The notes under the pieces were generated by a model, which worked only from the letters and a program-made list of their open reading frames with translations, searched no databases and had not been told where the DNA came from. This document shows positions 8,309-16,541 of a stretch of DNA of 64,000 nt, in pieces. The stretch lies in NCBI RefSeq assembly GCF_030124375.1, contig NZ_JASKLS010000003.1, positions 479,337 to 543,336 on the forward strand, written 5' to 3'. Every line of letters begins with the position of its first letter. The stretch's first letter is position 1. Source of the stretch: Sinorhizobium sp. 6-70 (lineage in GTDB: Bacteria > Pseudomonadota > Alphaproteobacteria > Rhizobiales > Rhizobiaceae). A program made the position numbers and the translations under genes.

Positions 8309-9330
8309 TTCGCCTCCTGCTCGGTCGTTTTGGCTGCTCGCCGCGGGACAGCGAGGAAGGCAAAGGCGGTGCGGAAGCGCGGCGACTGAAGCACCAGAAT
8401 GAAGACGATGATTGCCGCCTTGATGATGAGGTTGAACTCCGGCGGGAAACCGGAAAGCAGGATGCCAGTGTTGATCGCCTGGATGATGATCGCCCCAAGC
8501 ACCGACGCGGCGATGCTGAAACGGCCGCCGAGAAGGGAAGTGCCGCCGACGACGACCGCCAGAATGGCGTCAAGCTCCAGCCAGAGCCCGGCATTGTTGG
8601 CGTCGGCCCCTCTGATATCGGCAGCAGCGATGATGCCGGCAATCGCGGCGCTGAGGCCGGAGAGCATATAGGCCGCAATCAGAAGTACCGGGGTGAGAAC
8701 CCCCGACAGCGTGCTTGCCTGCCGGTTGACGCCGATCGCCTCGATCAGCATGCCGAGCGCGCTCTGCCGCACGAGCAGTGCGACGAGGATTCCGAAGACG
8801 AGCCACACCACGACAGGCATCGGCAAGCCGGCAAAGGAACCGCTGCCGATGAAGATGAGGCCCGGATCATTGAAGGTGAGGATTGCGCCCTCGGTCACGA
8901 GCTGGGCGATGCCTCGCCCGGCGACCATCAGCACAAGCGTCGCAATGATCGGCTGAATGTCGAGGACGGCGACGAGAATGCCGTTCCACACGCCGCAAAG
9001 GATGCCGACCGCGATCGTGACAAAGAGCGTCTCGAGGAGCGAATGGCCGGAGGTGATGAAGGACGCGGCAACGGCACCGCAAATCGCCATGACGGCGCCG
9101 ACGGAAAGGTCGATGCCCTTGGTTGCGATGACGACGGTCATACCGATCGCCAGCAGCACGACTGGAGCGCCCCGATTGAGGATGTCGATCAGGCTGCCGT
9201 AGAGGCGGCCGTTCTGAATTTCCAGGTTGAGAAAACCGGGAAAGGTCATTGAAATCGCAATGAGAATAGCGGCAAGTGCAATCAGTTGCGGCAGCAAACG
9301 GGCGAGATAGGTCCGGAGGATCGATGTCAT
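8305..9330 (-). CDS. ytfT: Ribose/galactofuranose-type ABC transporter permease (YtfT-like)
   Basis: A 341-residue CUT2 permease with the conserved KGIDLSVGAVMAICGAV segment (about residues 70-86) and LWLELDAILAVVVGGTSLLGG toward the C-terminus, both typical of RbsC-like channels. The ATG overlaps the preceding ATPase stop (ATGA), so the two are translationally coupled. It forms a heterodimeric channel with the YjfF-like protein, as in systems that encode two non-identical permeases. Confidence 0.8.
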   Translation of the reverse strand: MTSILRTYLARLLPQLIALAAILIAISMTFPGFLNLEIQNGRLYGSLIDILNRGAPVVLLAIGMTVVIATKGIDLSVGAVMAICGAVAASFITSGHSLLETLFVTIAVGILCGVWNGILVAVLDIQPIIATLVLMVAGRGIAQLVTEGAILTFNDPGLIFIGSGSFAGLPMPVVVWLVFGILVALLVRQSALGMLIEAIGVNRQASTLSGVLTPVLLIAAYMLSGLSAAIAGIIAAADIRGADANNAGLWLELDAILAVVVGGTSLLGGRFSIAASVLGAIIIQAINTGILLSGFPPEFNLIIKAAIIVFILVLQSPRFRTAFAFLAVPRRAAKTTEQEAK

Positions 9331-10844
9331 GATGCCCTCCGCTCGTTGGCCGCGGCAATCGCCTCGACGATCTGATCGGCGGTAAGGCGCTCTCCTCCGA
9401 GTTCGGCGACGTGGGCGCGGTCGCGAAGAACGATGATCCGTGTGCTGTAGGCGACCAGTTCTTCGATCTCCGATGAAATGACGATCAGGGACATGCCTTT
9501 CTCACGCAGCGTTTCGATAAGCCTGACGATCTCGGCATGTGCGCCGACATCGATGCCGCGCGTCGGTTCGTCGAGGATCAGGAATTCGGGTTCAGTGGCC
9601 AGCCAGCGGGCGAGGATGGCTTTCTGCTGGTTGCCGCCGGAAAGGAGCTTGATCGGCTTTTCCCTATCGGCCGTTCGGATATCCAGGACCCGGATATAAA
9701 GGTCGGCCAGCCGGTTCTGCTCGGCGCGCGAGATTGGTCGCGTCCAGCCGCGCCTGGCTTGCAGAGCAAGGACGATGTTTTCGCGCACAGAAAGATCGCC
9801 GACGATGCCGGCGGTCTTGCGGTCCTCTGGGCAAAAGCCGAATTTCTGGCGGATGGCGGCGCGAGGCGACGATAGCTCGACACGGCGGCCGTCGATTTCC
9901 ACGGTGCCACTGTCGGCGCGATGGGCGCCGAAGAGGACTTCCGCCGTTTCCGTACGGCCCGAACCAAGAAGGCCGGCGATACCGACGACCTCTCCCGCCC
10001 TGACGTCGAGATCGAAGGGATCGATGCGCCCGCGTCGGCCATAGTTTCTGAACCGGTACCGTGGCTCGCCTTCCGCGGCGTGAGGCTGGACTGCACGGAT
10101 CTCGGCCGCAAGTTCTCGGCCGATCATCATCGCGATCAGATCGCGGCGGTCGAGGTCGGCCGTGCTGCGGGTTCCGACAAGCCGCCCGTTCCTGAGCACC
10201 GTAATGCGGTCAGAAATTTCGTAGACCTGCTCGAGGAAGTGGGTGATGAAGATGATGCCCAGGCCGCGCGCCTTGAGGCGCCTGACGATGCGAAAGAGCA
10301 TTGCGACCTCATGCGCATCGAGGCTCGCAGTCGGCTCGTCGAGGATCAACACCTTGCCCGAAAGGTCGACGGCGCGGGCGATGGCCACGACCTGCTGGAT
10401 GGCGACCGAATAGCTTGCCAGCGCACGGGTGACGTCGAGTTCGAGCTCGTATTGCGATAGAAGCTCGTGTGCCTTGCGGTTCATCGCTCGGTTGTCGACC
10501 ATGCCGAAGCGGCGTGGTTGCCGTCCGAGGAACAGGTTCTCGGCGACGCTGAGGTTCGGCAACAGGTTCACCTCCTGATAGACGGTCCCGATGCCCATTC
10601 GCTGGGCGTCGAAGGTGTCGCGCGGGTCAACGTCGACCCCGTCGAGCAGGATGCTGCCGCCATCCCGGCGGTAGGCACCGGTCAGGCATTTGATGAGCGT
10701 CGATTTGCCGGCGCCGTTCTCTCCGAGAAGCGCGTGAACCTCGCCTCGCTGGAGATGGAAGTCGACCTTGTCCAAGGCCTTGGTTCCGGGAAAGCCCTTG
10801 TCGATCCGGACCGCCGAAAGAATGTTGTCGCTGCTGGCTTGCAT
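9327..10844 (-). CDS. ytfR: Ribose/galactofuranose-type ABC transporter ATPase, two NBDs (YtfR-like)
   Basis: About 505 residues with two ATP-binding domains, as in RbsA/YtfR. The first has Walker A GENGAGKST and Walker B KVLILDEPTASLD. The second has a variant P-loop GLLGSGRTE, signature LLSGGNQQK and Walker B FLILDEPTRGIDVG. The second P-loop lacks the usual GKS, a normal feature of this family. The start at 10844 (MQASSDNIL) fits the conserved domain; an in-frame ATG at 10901 (MSPKRG) has a better ribosome binding site, GGGAG, and may be the real one. Confidence 0.85.
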   Translation of the reverse strand: MQASSDNILSAVRIDKGFPGTKALDKVDFHLQRGEVHALLGENGAGKSTLIKCLTGAYRRDGGSILLDGVDVDPRDTFDAQRMGIGTVYQEVNLLPNLSVAENLFLGRQPRRFGMVDNRAMNRKAHELLSQYELELDVTRALASYSVAIQQVVAIARAVDLSGKVLILDEPTASLDAHEVAMLFRIVRRLKARGLGIIFITHFLEQVYEISDRITVLRNGRLVGTRSTADLDRRDLIAMMIGRELAAEIRAVQPHAAEGEPRYRFRNYGRRGRIDPFDLDVRAGEVVGIAGLLGSGRTETAEVLFGAHRADSGTVEIDGRRVELSSPRAAIRQKFGFCPEDRKTAGIVGDLSVRENIVLALQARRGWTRPISRAEQNRLADLYIRVLDIRTADREKPIKLLSGGNQQKAILARWLATEPEFLILDEPTRGIDVGAHAEIVRLIETLREKGMSLIVISSEIEELVAYSTRIIVLRDRAHVAELGGERLTADQIVEAIAAANERRAS

Positions 10845-10984
10845 GGATACCGTCTCAGGAAGGTCGAGACCGGAGACGACTATGCCGCGCTTTGGGGACA
10901 TCTGCTCCCGTTTCCGATCGGACCTTCTTTGCAGAAGGGCAGAAGCGGCCCGCACCGGTTCTGCCGGGCGGGCCGCAAGCGAGA

Positions 10985-11947
10985 TCAGTAGCCGAGGCCC
11001 TTCTTCTCCTCGTAGACCTTCATCGGATCGTCAGCCTGGGTATAAAGCTTCGATTCCGTCTGGATCCATTTTCCCGGCGCCTTTTTATCCTTCAGGTAGG
11101 CGGCAAGCGCGTCGAAGGCGGGACCGGCCATGTTCGGGGTCAGTTCGACCGTGGCGTTGGCTTCGCCGGCGGCCATGGCCTGGAAGATATCCGGAACGGC
11201 ATCGATCGAGACGACGAGGATGTCCGTACCCGGCTTCAAGCCGGCTTCCTTGATGGCCTGGATCGCGCCGACGGCCATGTCGTCGTTATGGGCGTAGAGC
11301 GCGCAGATGTTCTTGCCACCGCCTTCCGCCTTCAGGAAGCTTTCCATGACTTCCTTGCCCTTGGTGCGGGTGAAATCGCCGGTCTGGCTGCGAATAATCT
11401 TCAGGTTGTCGTGACCGGAGAGAGCCTGTTCGAAGCCTTTCTTACGGTCGATCGCCGGAGACGAACCGGTCGTGCCCTGAAGCTCGACGACGTTGCAGGG
11501 CTTGCCGGCAACCGTGTCGGCAAGCCACTTGCCGGCGACATTGCCTTCGTGAACGAGGTCGGAGGTCACGGCGGTCAAATAGAGATCGTCGGATGCATCC
11601 ACGGTCCGGTCGAGCAGGATGACAGGAATCTCTGCATCCTTCGCCTCCTGCAGGACTTCGTCCCAGCCGGTTGCGACCACCGGAGCAACCAGGATTGCGT
11701 TCACGCCCTGCGCGATGAAGGAGCGGATAGCCTTGATCTGGTTTTCCTGCTTCTGCTGCGCATCGGCGAATTTGAGGTCGATTCCGCGCTGCTCGGCCTG
11801 CTGCTTCGTCAGCGTCGTTTCAGCTGCCCGCCAGCCGGATTCCGATCCGATCTGGGAAAAGCCGACGACGAGGTCCGCGGCCGATGCGCTGCCGAAGGTG
11901 CAGGCAGCAAGGATCGTTGCACTCGCGAGTGCCTTCGCAAATTTCAT
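10985..11947 (-). CDS. ytfQ: Ribose/galactofuranose-type periplasmic sugar-binding protein (YtfQ-like)
   Basis: A 320-residue periplasmic-binding-protein-type-I lipid-free binding protein. The Sec signal peptide (MKFAKAL, hydrophobic core, cleavage near residue 23 at ASA/AD) precedes the typical first strand LVVGFSQIGSESGWRAAE, which matches YtfQ. The ATG at 11947 was chosen over an ATG ten codons upstream because GGGAGGAAATC stands directly before it. It is the first gene of the minus-strand operon and would bind the sugar (galactofuranose in E. coli YtfQ). The AT-rich upstream region 11960-12040 probably carries the promoter. Confidence 0.85.
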   Translation of the reverse strand: MKFAKALASATILAACTFGSASAADLVVGFSQIGSESGWRAAETTLTKQQAEQRGIDLKFADAQQKQENQIKAIRSFIAQGVNAILVAPVVATGWDEVLQEAKDAEIPVILLDRTVDASDDLYLTAVTSDLVHEGNVAGKWLADTVAGKPCNVVELQGTTGSSPAIDRKKGFEQALSGHDNLKIIRSQTGDFTRTKGKEVMESFLKAEGGGKNICALYAHNDDMAVGAIQAIKEAGLKPGTDILVVSIDAVPDIFQAMAAGEANATVELTPNMAGPAFDALAAYLKDKKAPGKWIQTESKLYTQADDPMKVYEEKKGLGY

Positions 11948-12088
11948 GATTTCCTCCCAAAGAAAGCTGCTCTCCATGCAGCTGCCGAGAAAAAATCATA
12001 TAATATTACTTTTGTAAACTCACGTTTGAGATCATTAAGCGAATTCGCGCCAAATTCATTGGCGGGTCATGTCGCTTCGGTGATGACG

Positions 12089-13135
12089 TCAGAGCGTCGC
12101 TAGCGTGCGGTTCGACAATGTTTCCCCATAGAGTTGCCGAATGCTCTGCTTGTTTTCCAGCGCGATGATGATGTCCTCGCTGAAATCCACGCCATAAAGC
12201 GCGGCGATCTCCGGGAGGGCTCCGGGACTGAAGACATTGATCTCCAGTATCTTGTCACCGACGATGTCGAGGCCTACCAAAAACATGCCGTCTTCAATCA
12301 GCTTCGGCCGGAGCTTTTCCGCCAGGGCCAGGATTTCCGGCGTGACCGTTGCTGCTTCGGGCGTACCGCTCGCGTGCATGTTCGAGCGCACATCACCCTT
12401 GGCAGGCACCCTGCGGAGAGCGGCATGTACACCGTCGCGCTCCAGAGGTCGTCCATTCATGAGAAAAAGGCGGATATCACCGGCGGTCGCTTCGGGCAGG
12501 TAGGTCTGGGCGATCAGATACCCTTCGCCGCTGGCAGCTTCAAATATCTGATTGAGGTTGGCTTCTTCCCGGGAGCTGATCTTGAAAACGTTCTTGCCGC
12601 CTGATCCCTGCAAAGGCTTTAGGATCACGCCGTCAGGATGCGCATCGATGAAGCCCCGGATTTCCTCGATGCTCCGGGAGATCAGCGTGATGGGGCGAAC
12701 AACTTCCGGAAAACCTTGCAAATAGAGCTTGTTCTGCGCTCCCGCCAAGCCGGCCGGATCGTTGACGACGATCACGCCACGATCGGCCGCCAAATGGCCA
12801 AAATTCACGCCGGCATAGGCTGCCCAAGACCGCCTTTCGGCGTCTTCCGAAGGATCGTTGCGCAGCAAGAGCACGTCGATTTCCTTGATGTCGATCGTCC
12901 TGACCTTCGCTCGCTCGTCCTTGAGCGCATTGAGCAACGTCTCCGGCTTCTTTGGTTTCGGGCCATGCAGGGTCGTCGCGCGAACAATCAGGCTGTCGTC
13001 GGAACGCAGCACGAAGTCCCCGGGGGCGACGTAGCAAACATCGTGACCGCGGGCGAGTGCCGCGAGTGCAAGCCAGGTCGTCGCGTAATAGGTAGCCTCG
13101 CCTTCGATGGAATTGACGAAAAAGGCGATGCGCAT
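12089..13135 (-). CDS. Glutathione-synthetase-like ATP-grasp ligase
   Basis: A 348-residue ATP-grasp enzyme related to GshB. RNDP at 92-95 matches the RKDPPFD region of GshB, KPLQGSGGKN at 173-182 is the glycine-rich ATP loop, D220/R222 lie in the ATP site, and GLDIVGDKILEIN (288-300) with SPGAL carries the Mg-binding residues. The N-terminal substrate region differs from housekeeping GshB, so it may form a different gamma-glutamyl or peptide amide bond. It begins nine bases after the QEGLA gene and closes a co-directional set with an N-formylglutamate-amidohydrolase-like gene. A second glutathione synthetase is possible but the context argues for a dedicated role. Confidence 0.8.
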   Translation of the reverse strand: MRIAFFVNSIEGEATYYATTWLALAALARGHDVCYVAPGDFVLRSDDSLIVRATTLHGPKPKKPETLLNALKDERAKVRTIDIKEIDVLLLRNDPSEDAERRSWAAYAGVNFGHLAADRGVIVVNDPAGLAGAQNKLYLQGFPEVVRPITLISRSIEEIRGFIDAHPDGVILKPLQGSGGKNVFKISSREEANLNQIFEAASGEGYLIAQTYLPEATAGDIRLFLMNGRPLERDGVHAALRRVPAKGDVRSNMHASGTPEAATVTPEILALAEKLRPKLIEDGMFLVGLDIVGDKILEINVFSPGALPEIAALYGVDFSEDIIIALENKQSIRQLYGETLSNRTLATL

Positions 13136-13144
13136 GTCCGGCTC

Positions 13145-15022
13145 CTAACGTTCGACCATGTCGAGTGGTGACATTCCCGCGCGTGCCTTGGCCAGGCGCG
13201 ACGACGCTTCCGGATTGTCAAGAAATATAGGGCGCACGGCTGGCACACCAAGCAGGCCGCGGGCGCTTAGTTCCTGCATCACGCCGAAATGCGAAGCGGC
13301 GATCTTTCCCATCCAGAAGGGCTCCAGGGCGCCATCAGCCGCCAAATGGGCGAGGAGTTGCAGAAGGCCGCGCAGGTAGATCGCATCCTTGGCGAGCCCC
13401 CCGCTGCGATAAACGCGCAAGACGACGTTGAAGGCATCGGCCTTCAAGAACCCGTGATCTTGAACCAGCAGTCTATAGGCTTCCGGCAGCGATGCGCCAT
13501 CGAGCATTGCGGCGCAGGCAACCACGCGGGCTGCGATGAGGCGCAGCCGCTCGTGGCTCATGCCACCTGTCAGAAACTCCGCAAAGACCGCCAATCCCTC
13601 TTGCATGCCTTCGTACCCGGCGAGGCCGGAGCGGAACAGGCGCAAGCCTTGCGCCGAGCCATTGAAATAGGTCAGCAGATGGACGCCGACCTCGTGGCTC
13701 AAGATCGGTTCGACACGCTCCGCGTCCATGGCGGTGCTGCGTGCAATGAGGAGGCGGCTGCCCGACACCAGAAGGCCGGTGGGAAGATCGTCCCGCACCT
13801 CGACGGTGGCGTCGAAACCGGCATAGCGGCGACGGTATTCGGCAATCATCGCGCGCGCCTGTTGCTCGACGGAATAACAATCGGCATGTCGCTCCGCAAC
13901 GCGCGATTCGGGGGCTGTATCGGTGGCGCCGTCGCGGGTTCGTGCAAGGATATCCTGCGCTGTCCGCAACAGTTCCGGCTCGACGGGACCGTAGAGGGCG
14001 CGGCCGAACTCGATGAATGTTGCGCGCTCCCGGGCCGAGAGCAACGAAAGCTGAAGGTCGAGCTCCTGCTGCTTTTCGCGGTAGAGATGATAAAGCACCG
14101 GATCTTCGAGGTGGTCGAAGGTGATCGAGAAGAGCTTTTTCTTTGCCTTCTCGACCTGCAGCGTCAACGGCCGATAGAGAAAACGCGGAGGTCGCCGATA
14201 CTCGCTTGCGGCAAACTCGCTCCAGGCTGCTTCGGCGTTGATGGGGGTCACGGCGAGCAGGAAATCGAAGGTCGAAGCAACTTCGTCGATACTGCGGTCT
14301 GTGCGCACCACGGCGTCGATGAAGGCCTTCCTGCCGAGCGCCCGATGCGTCGAGATGTTCATGCTTTTGGTAGCCCTGACGAAAGCCGCGAAGGCTTGCA
14401 GGCCGGCATCGAAGATGCTCGCGATCAGGCGTTCACGAAGCTGCGGATAGATGTTGCCGGACTCACGCTGCCGATAGATCGGCGCAAACCGCACGCGAAG
14501 ACGGGGAAACGGCAGGTCCAGTCCTTCGGCTTCACGAATCTCGACACGTGGCGTACGGAACTTCGCTTCGGTCGCCTCGGCGGCATTGGCGAATGCCTTG
14601 GCGGCAATCCGCGCCGGTCCTTGCGGGGTTGCCGTGACCTCGATCTTGAACGGCGGAAGGTACGGCGCGTCGTCGGTCAACAGTTCGTCGCGGGCGAGTT
14701 CGCCGATTTCGAGGACCATGAATGCGCCAAGACGCCGCTTGAGCAGCCCGCCGACAGCTTCGATGACCAAGGCAGCAACGTTGGCATCTGGCGCAACGAG
14801 GTAGGAGGCATTCGCCTGGGCGATCTCGCGGGCAACCGGACCTTCGTCGTCGCCGGAGATGTGCAGGCAAAGAAAGGGCAGCGCGCGATCGATATGCAGC
14901 CGTCCGCCATCCGGAAGGTCTTTTCGTACAGCCTTGTCGGCTTTGATGCTCGCCAGCGCCTCGGCGAGCCAGTCGGGCGTATCTGCCGTATCCCTGGGGG
15001 CGGGCGCGGCGGAACGTTTCAT
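13145..15022 (-). CDS. QEGLA-motif zinc peptidase-like protein (DUF1704, MATCAP-related)
   Basis: A 625-residue protein of the family annotated as flavohemoglobin expression-modulating QEGLA motif proteins. QEGLA is at 474-478 and a HExxxH zinc motif, HEVGVH, at 443-448, so H443, H448 and E475 are likely zinc ligands and E444 the base. Eukaryotic relatives (MATCAP) are tyrosine carboxypeptidases, so a carboxypeptidase activity is a fair inference. No signal peptide is seen. The ATG at 15022 overlaps the stop of the upstream amidohydrolase (ATGA), supporting translational coupling; the longer in-frame extension to 15118 was rejected. The substrate is unknown; the neighbours point to glutamyl or formyl-glutamyl peptides. 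Confidence 0.8.
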   Translation of the reverse strand: MKRSAAPAPRDTADTPDWLAEALASIKADKAVRKDLPDGGRLHIDRALPFLCLHISGDDEGPVAREIAQANASYLVAPDANVAALVIEAVGGLLKRRLGAFMVLEIGELARDELLTDDAPYLPPFKIEVTATPQGPARIAAKAFANAAEATEAKFRTPRVEIREAEGLDLPFPRLRVRFAPIYRQRESGNIYPQLRERLIASIFDAGLQAFAAFVRATKSMNISTHRALGRKAFIDAVVRTDRSIDEVASTFDFLLAVTPINAEAAWSEFAASEYRRPPRFLYRPLTLQVEKAKKKLFSITFDHLEDPVLYHLYREKQQELDLQLSLLSARERATFIEFGRALYGPVEPELLRTAQDILARTRDGATDTAPESRVAERHADCYSVEQQARAMIAEYRRRYAGFDATVEVRDDLPTGLLVSGSRLLIARSTAMDAERVEPILSHEVGVHLLTYFNGSAQGLRLFRSGLAGYEGMQEGLAVFAEFLTGGMSHERLRLIAARVVACAAMLDGASLPEAYRLLVQDHGFLKADAFNVVLRVYRSGGLAKDAIYLRGLLQLLAHLAADGALEPFWMGKIAASHFGVMQELSARGLLGVPAVRPIFLDNPEASSRLAKARAGMSPLDMVER

Positions 15023-15849
15023 CGGCCCGCTCCCAAAGCGTTGATCAGTGACGGCAGTGTCGATGCGACAAGCTCCCTCAGCGCCGCAAGCGCCTCCATG
15101 TTCGGTTCGCCCGTCCACTCGTCCATGAAGAACTTCTTGAATTCGACGGCAATCGCGCAGCCTGTGTCGGGGAAGCGCTCATGGATGAAGCGCGTTTGTT
15201 CACCTCTGCCCTGAAACGCGATATTTTCGCGTATGTCGAGGCGTCGTCCTTGCCAGTCAACGGTGCCCAAGGCCTCGACGAAAGCATCCACGACCCGGGC
15301 CCATTTCACGCGATCCATCGAAAATGTGCCGATGTTGACCTCCGGCGCCGCTTCCGCCCGCATTGCTTCCGCTTGAGGACCGCCGCGCCGGTGGTTGTAG
15401 CTATGGACGTCGAGAACGACGAAGCGTCCATGGCGCCGCTCGACGCCCGCGAGCATGGCCTCCAGCATGGCGTAATATTCGTCATGCATCGCCAGCGACG
15501 CTTCGACCAAATCTTGCGGGGGCTTGACGGTCCAGACATTGAGACCCCAGGCCTGCTCCGGCCGCACATATATCGCACCATCGCGGGGGCGATTGATATC
15601 GACCTCGAATCGCGACCGATGAACGACAATCCGGTTCGGGAAATCACGGATGATGAACTCGGTGAACGGATCCTCCTCGCGCTGTCGTTCCGCGGCCGAG
15701 AGAGCAAGAAGACATTCGACCTCGCCGCGCACCGCGTGGCCATTGTGAATGGCCGTGGCGACAATCGGCGAGTCACCGCGATGCTGAGTCCACCATTCGT
15801 CGTCGAGAGACGCCGTCAACACCTTGCTGGGGCAATCCCATCTATTCAT
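15019..15849 (-). CDS. N-formylglutamate amidohydrolase-like protein
   Basis: A 276-residue member of the FGase (HutG-type) family. Visible motifs are HNGH (35-38), RFEVDINRPR (80-89), DVHSYNHRR (147-155) and AVEFKKFFMDEW near 235-246, which match the metal- and substrate-binding signature of zinc amidohydrolases. The family member in histidine degradation cleaves N-formylglutamate, but no hut genes lie nearby. Instead it is coupled by an ATGA overlap to a QEGLA peptidase-like gene and followed by an ATP-grasp ligase. It may therefore act on a glutamyl-containing peptide or protein end. The start codon has only a weak ribosome binding site. Confidence 0.78.
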   Translation of the reverse strand: MNRWDCPSKVLTASLDDEWWTQHRGDSPIVATAIHNGHAVRGEVECLLALSAAERQREEDPFTEFIIRDFPNRIVVHRSRFEVDINRPRDGAIYVRPEQAWGLNVWTVKPPQDLVEASLAMHDEYYAMLEAMLAGVERRHGRFVVLDVHSYNHRRGGPQAEAMRAEAAPEVNIGTFSMDRVKWARVVDAFVEALGTVDWQGRRLDIRENIAFQGRGEQTRFIHERFPDTGCAIAVEFKKFFMDEWTGEPNMEALAALRELVASTLPSLINALGAGR

Positions 15850-15994
15850 CTTGACGCTTTCGCAGCCGCATTCCGCGTATCGGTGACATGGCTACAATTC
15901 AGAAACGAAGTTTTCTGTTCCGCGCGTGGGCGCAAAAATTCACCCGCCGGAGCGGCACACGCTGGCACTGGTGCGGACTCAGCCGGGCCTTGCC

Positions 15995-16207
15995 TTATGC
16001 GCGATTGATCGTCGGCAGCAGGAGTTGCACCTCGCGCTGTCTCTCCGGCCCGAGACTTTCGACGTTTTTCCTCCAGAACGCCTCGGCTGCCGCAGGCTCA
16101 GGCTCCCAGTTTCTGACCGAGGTCTGATTATCGTCGATCACCACGCGGCGATGACCGCCAAGGCGCAGATATTCCTCTGCCAATTTGCAAGCGTTTGTTT
16201 GTTCCAT
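15995..16207 (-). CDS. Small hypothetical protein (70 aa) at the head of the FGase-QEGLA-ATP-grasp set
   Basis: A 70-residue, charged and probably helical protein (starts MEQTNACKLAEEYLRLGG, ends LLLPTINRA) with no signal peptide and one cysteine. The ATG at 16207 follows GGAGTGAGGG; an in-frame upstream ATG at 16348 has no support. It lies on the same strand, 145 bases before the N-formylglutamate-amidohydrolase-like gene. I do not recognise a characterised family. Given the ATP-grasp and peptidase-like neighbours it could be a substrate, carrier or adaptor, which is speculation. Confidence 0.6.
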   Translation of the reverse strand: MEQTNACKLAEEYLRLGGHRRVVIDDNQTSVRNWEPEPAAAEAFWRKNVESLGPERQREVQLLLPTINRA

Positions 16208-16541
16208 GGCCCTCACTCCAGGTTGTTCCCGGATGCTCGGCTCGGCGGCGCCTCGCCGGATACTGCATATCCGAAACGTTCCGGGCGCACGGACGTTCCC
16301 GAAACGCAGGCCTTCGGGACATGAGGCGTTCGTCCAACCGAAGTCCATGATATTTATACGCGCTTGGCGCCGCCTTGTTCAACTGTGGGAAACCGTTGAT
16401 GTTGTCGCTCGGCGAGTCCACCCAGGCTTCGCCGAGTCTCCCCCGTTCTGGCTCGACGCGTAGCCGCGCATGATTGAGGCCGATAATGCCTTCGGCGAAT
16501 CCGTGTGGTACCATTCGGCGTTTCATCAGGCCGGGCGGCGC
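16208..16541. other. Divergent intergenic region
   Basis: This 334-bp stretch separates the minus-strand small-protein gene from the plus-strand cyclase gene and should contain both promoters. A CGAAACGTTCC / GGACGTTCCCGAAACG pair of partly repeated blocks lies around 16274-16315. No open reading frame with a convincing start or family match was found. Confidence 0.4.

Noticed and set aside
13289..15214. Long plus-strand reading frame of 641 codons
   Set aside because: It is the antisense shadow of the QEGLA-protein gene, with no ribosome binding site and no recognisable family; high GC content makes such frames common.
15019..15849. Histidine degradation (hut) assignment for the N-formylglutamate amidohydrolase-like gene
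   Set aside because: No other hut gene is present nearby and the gene is translationally coupled to a QEGLA peptidase-like gene.
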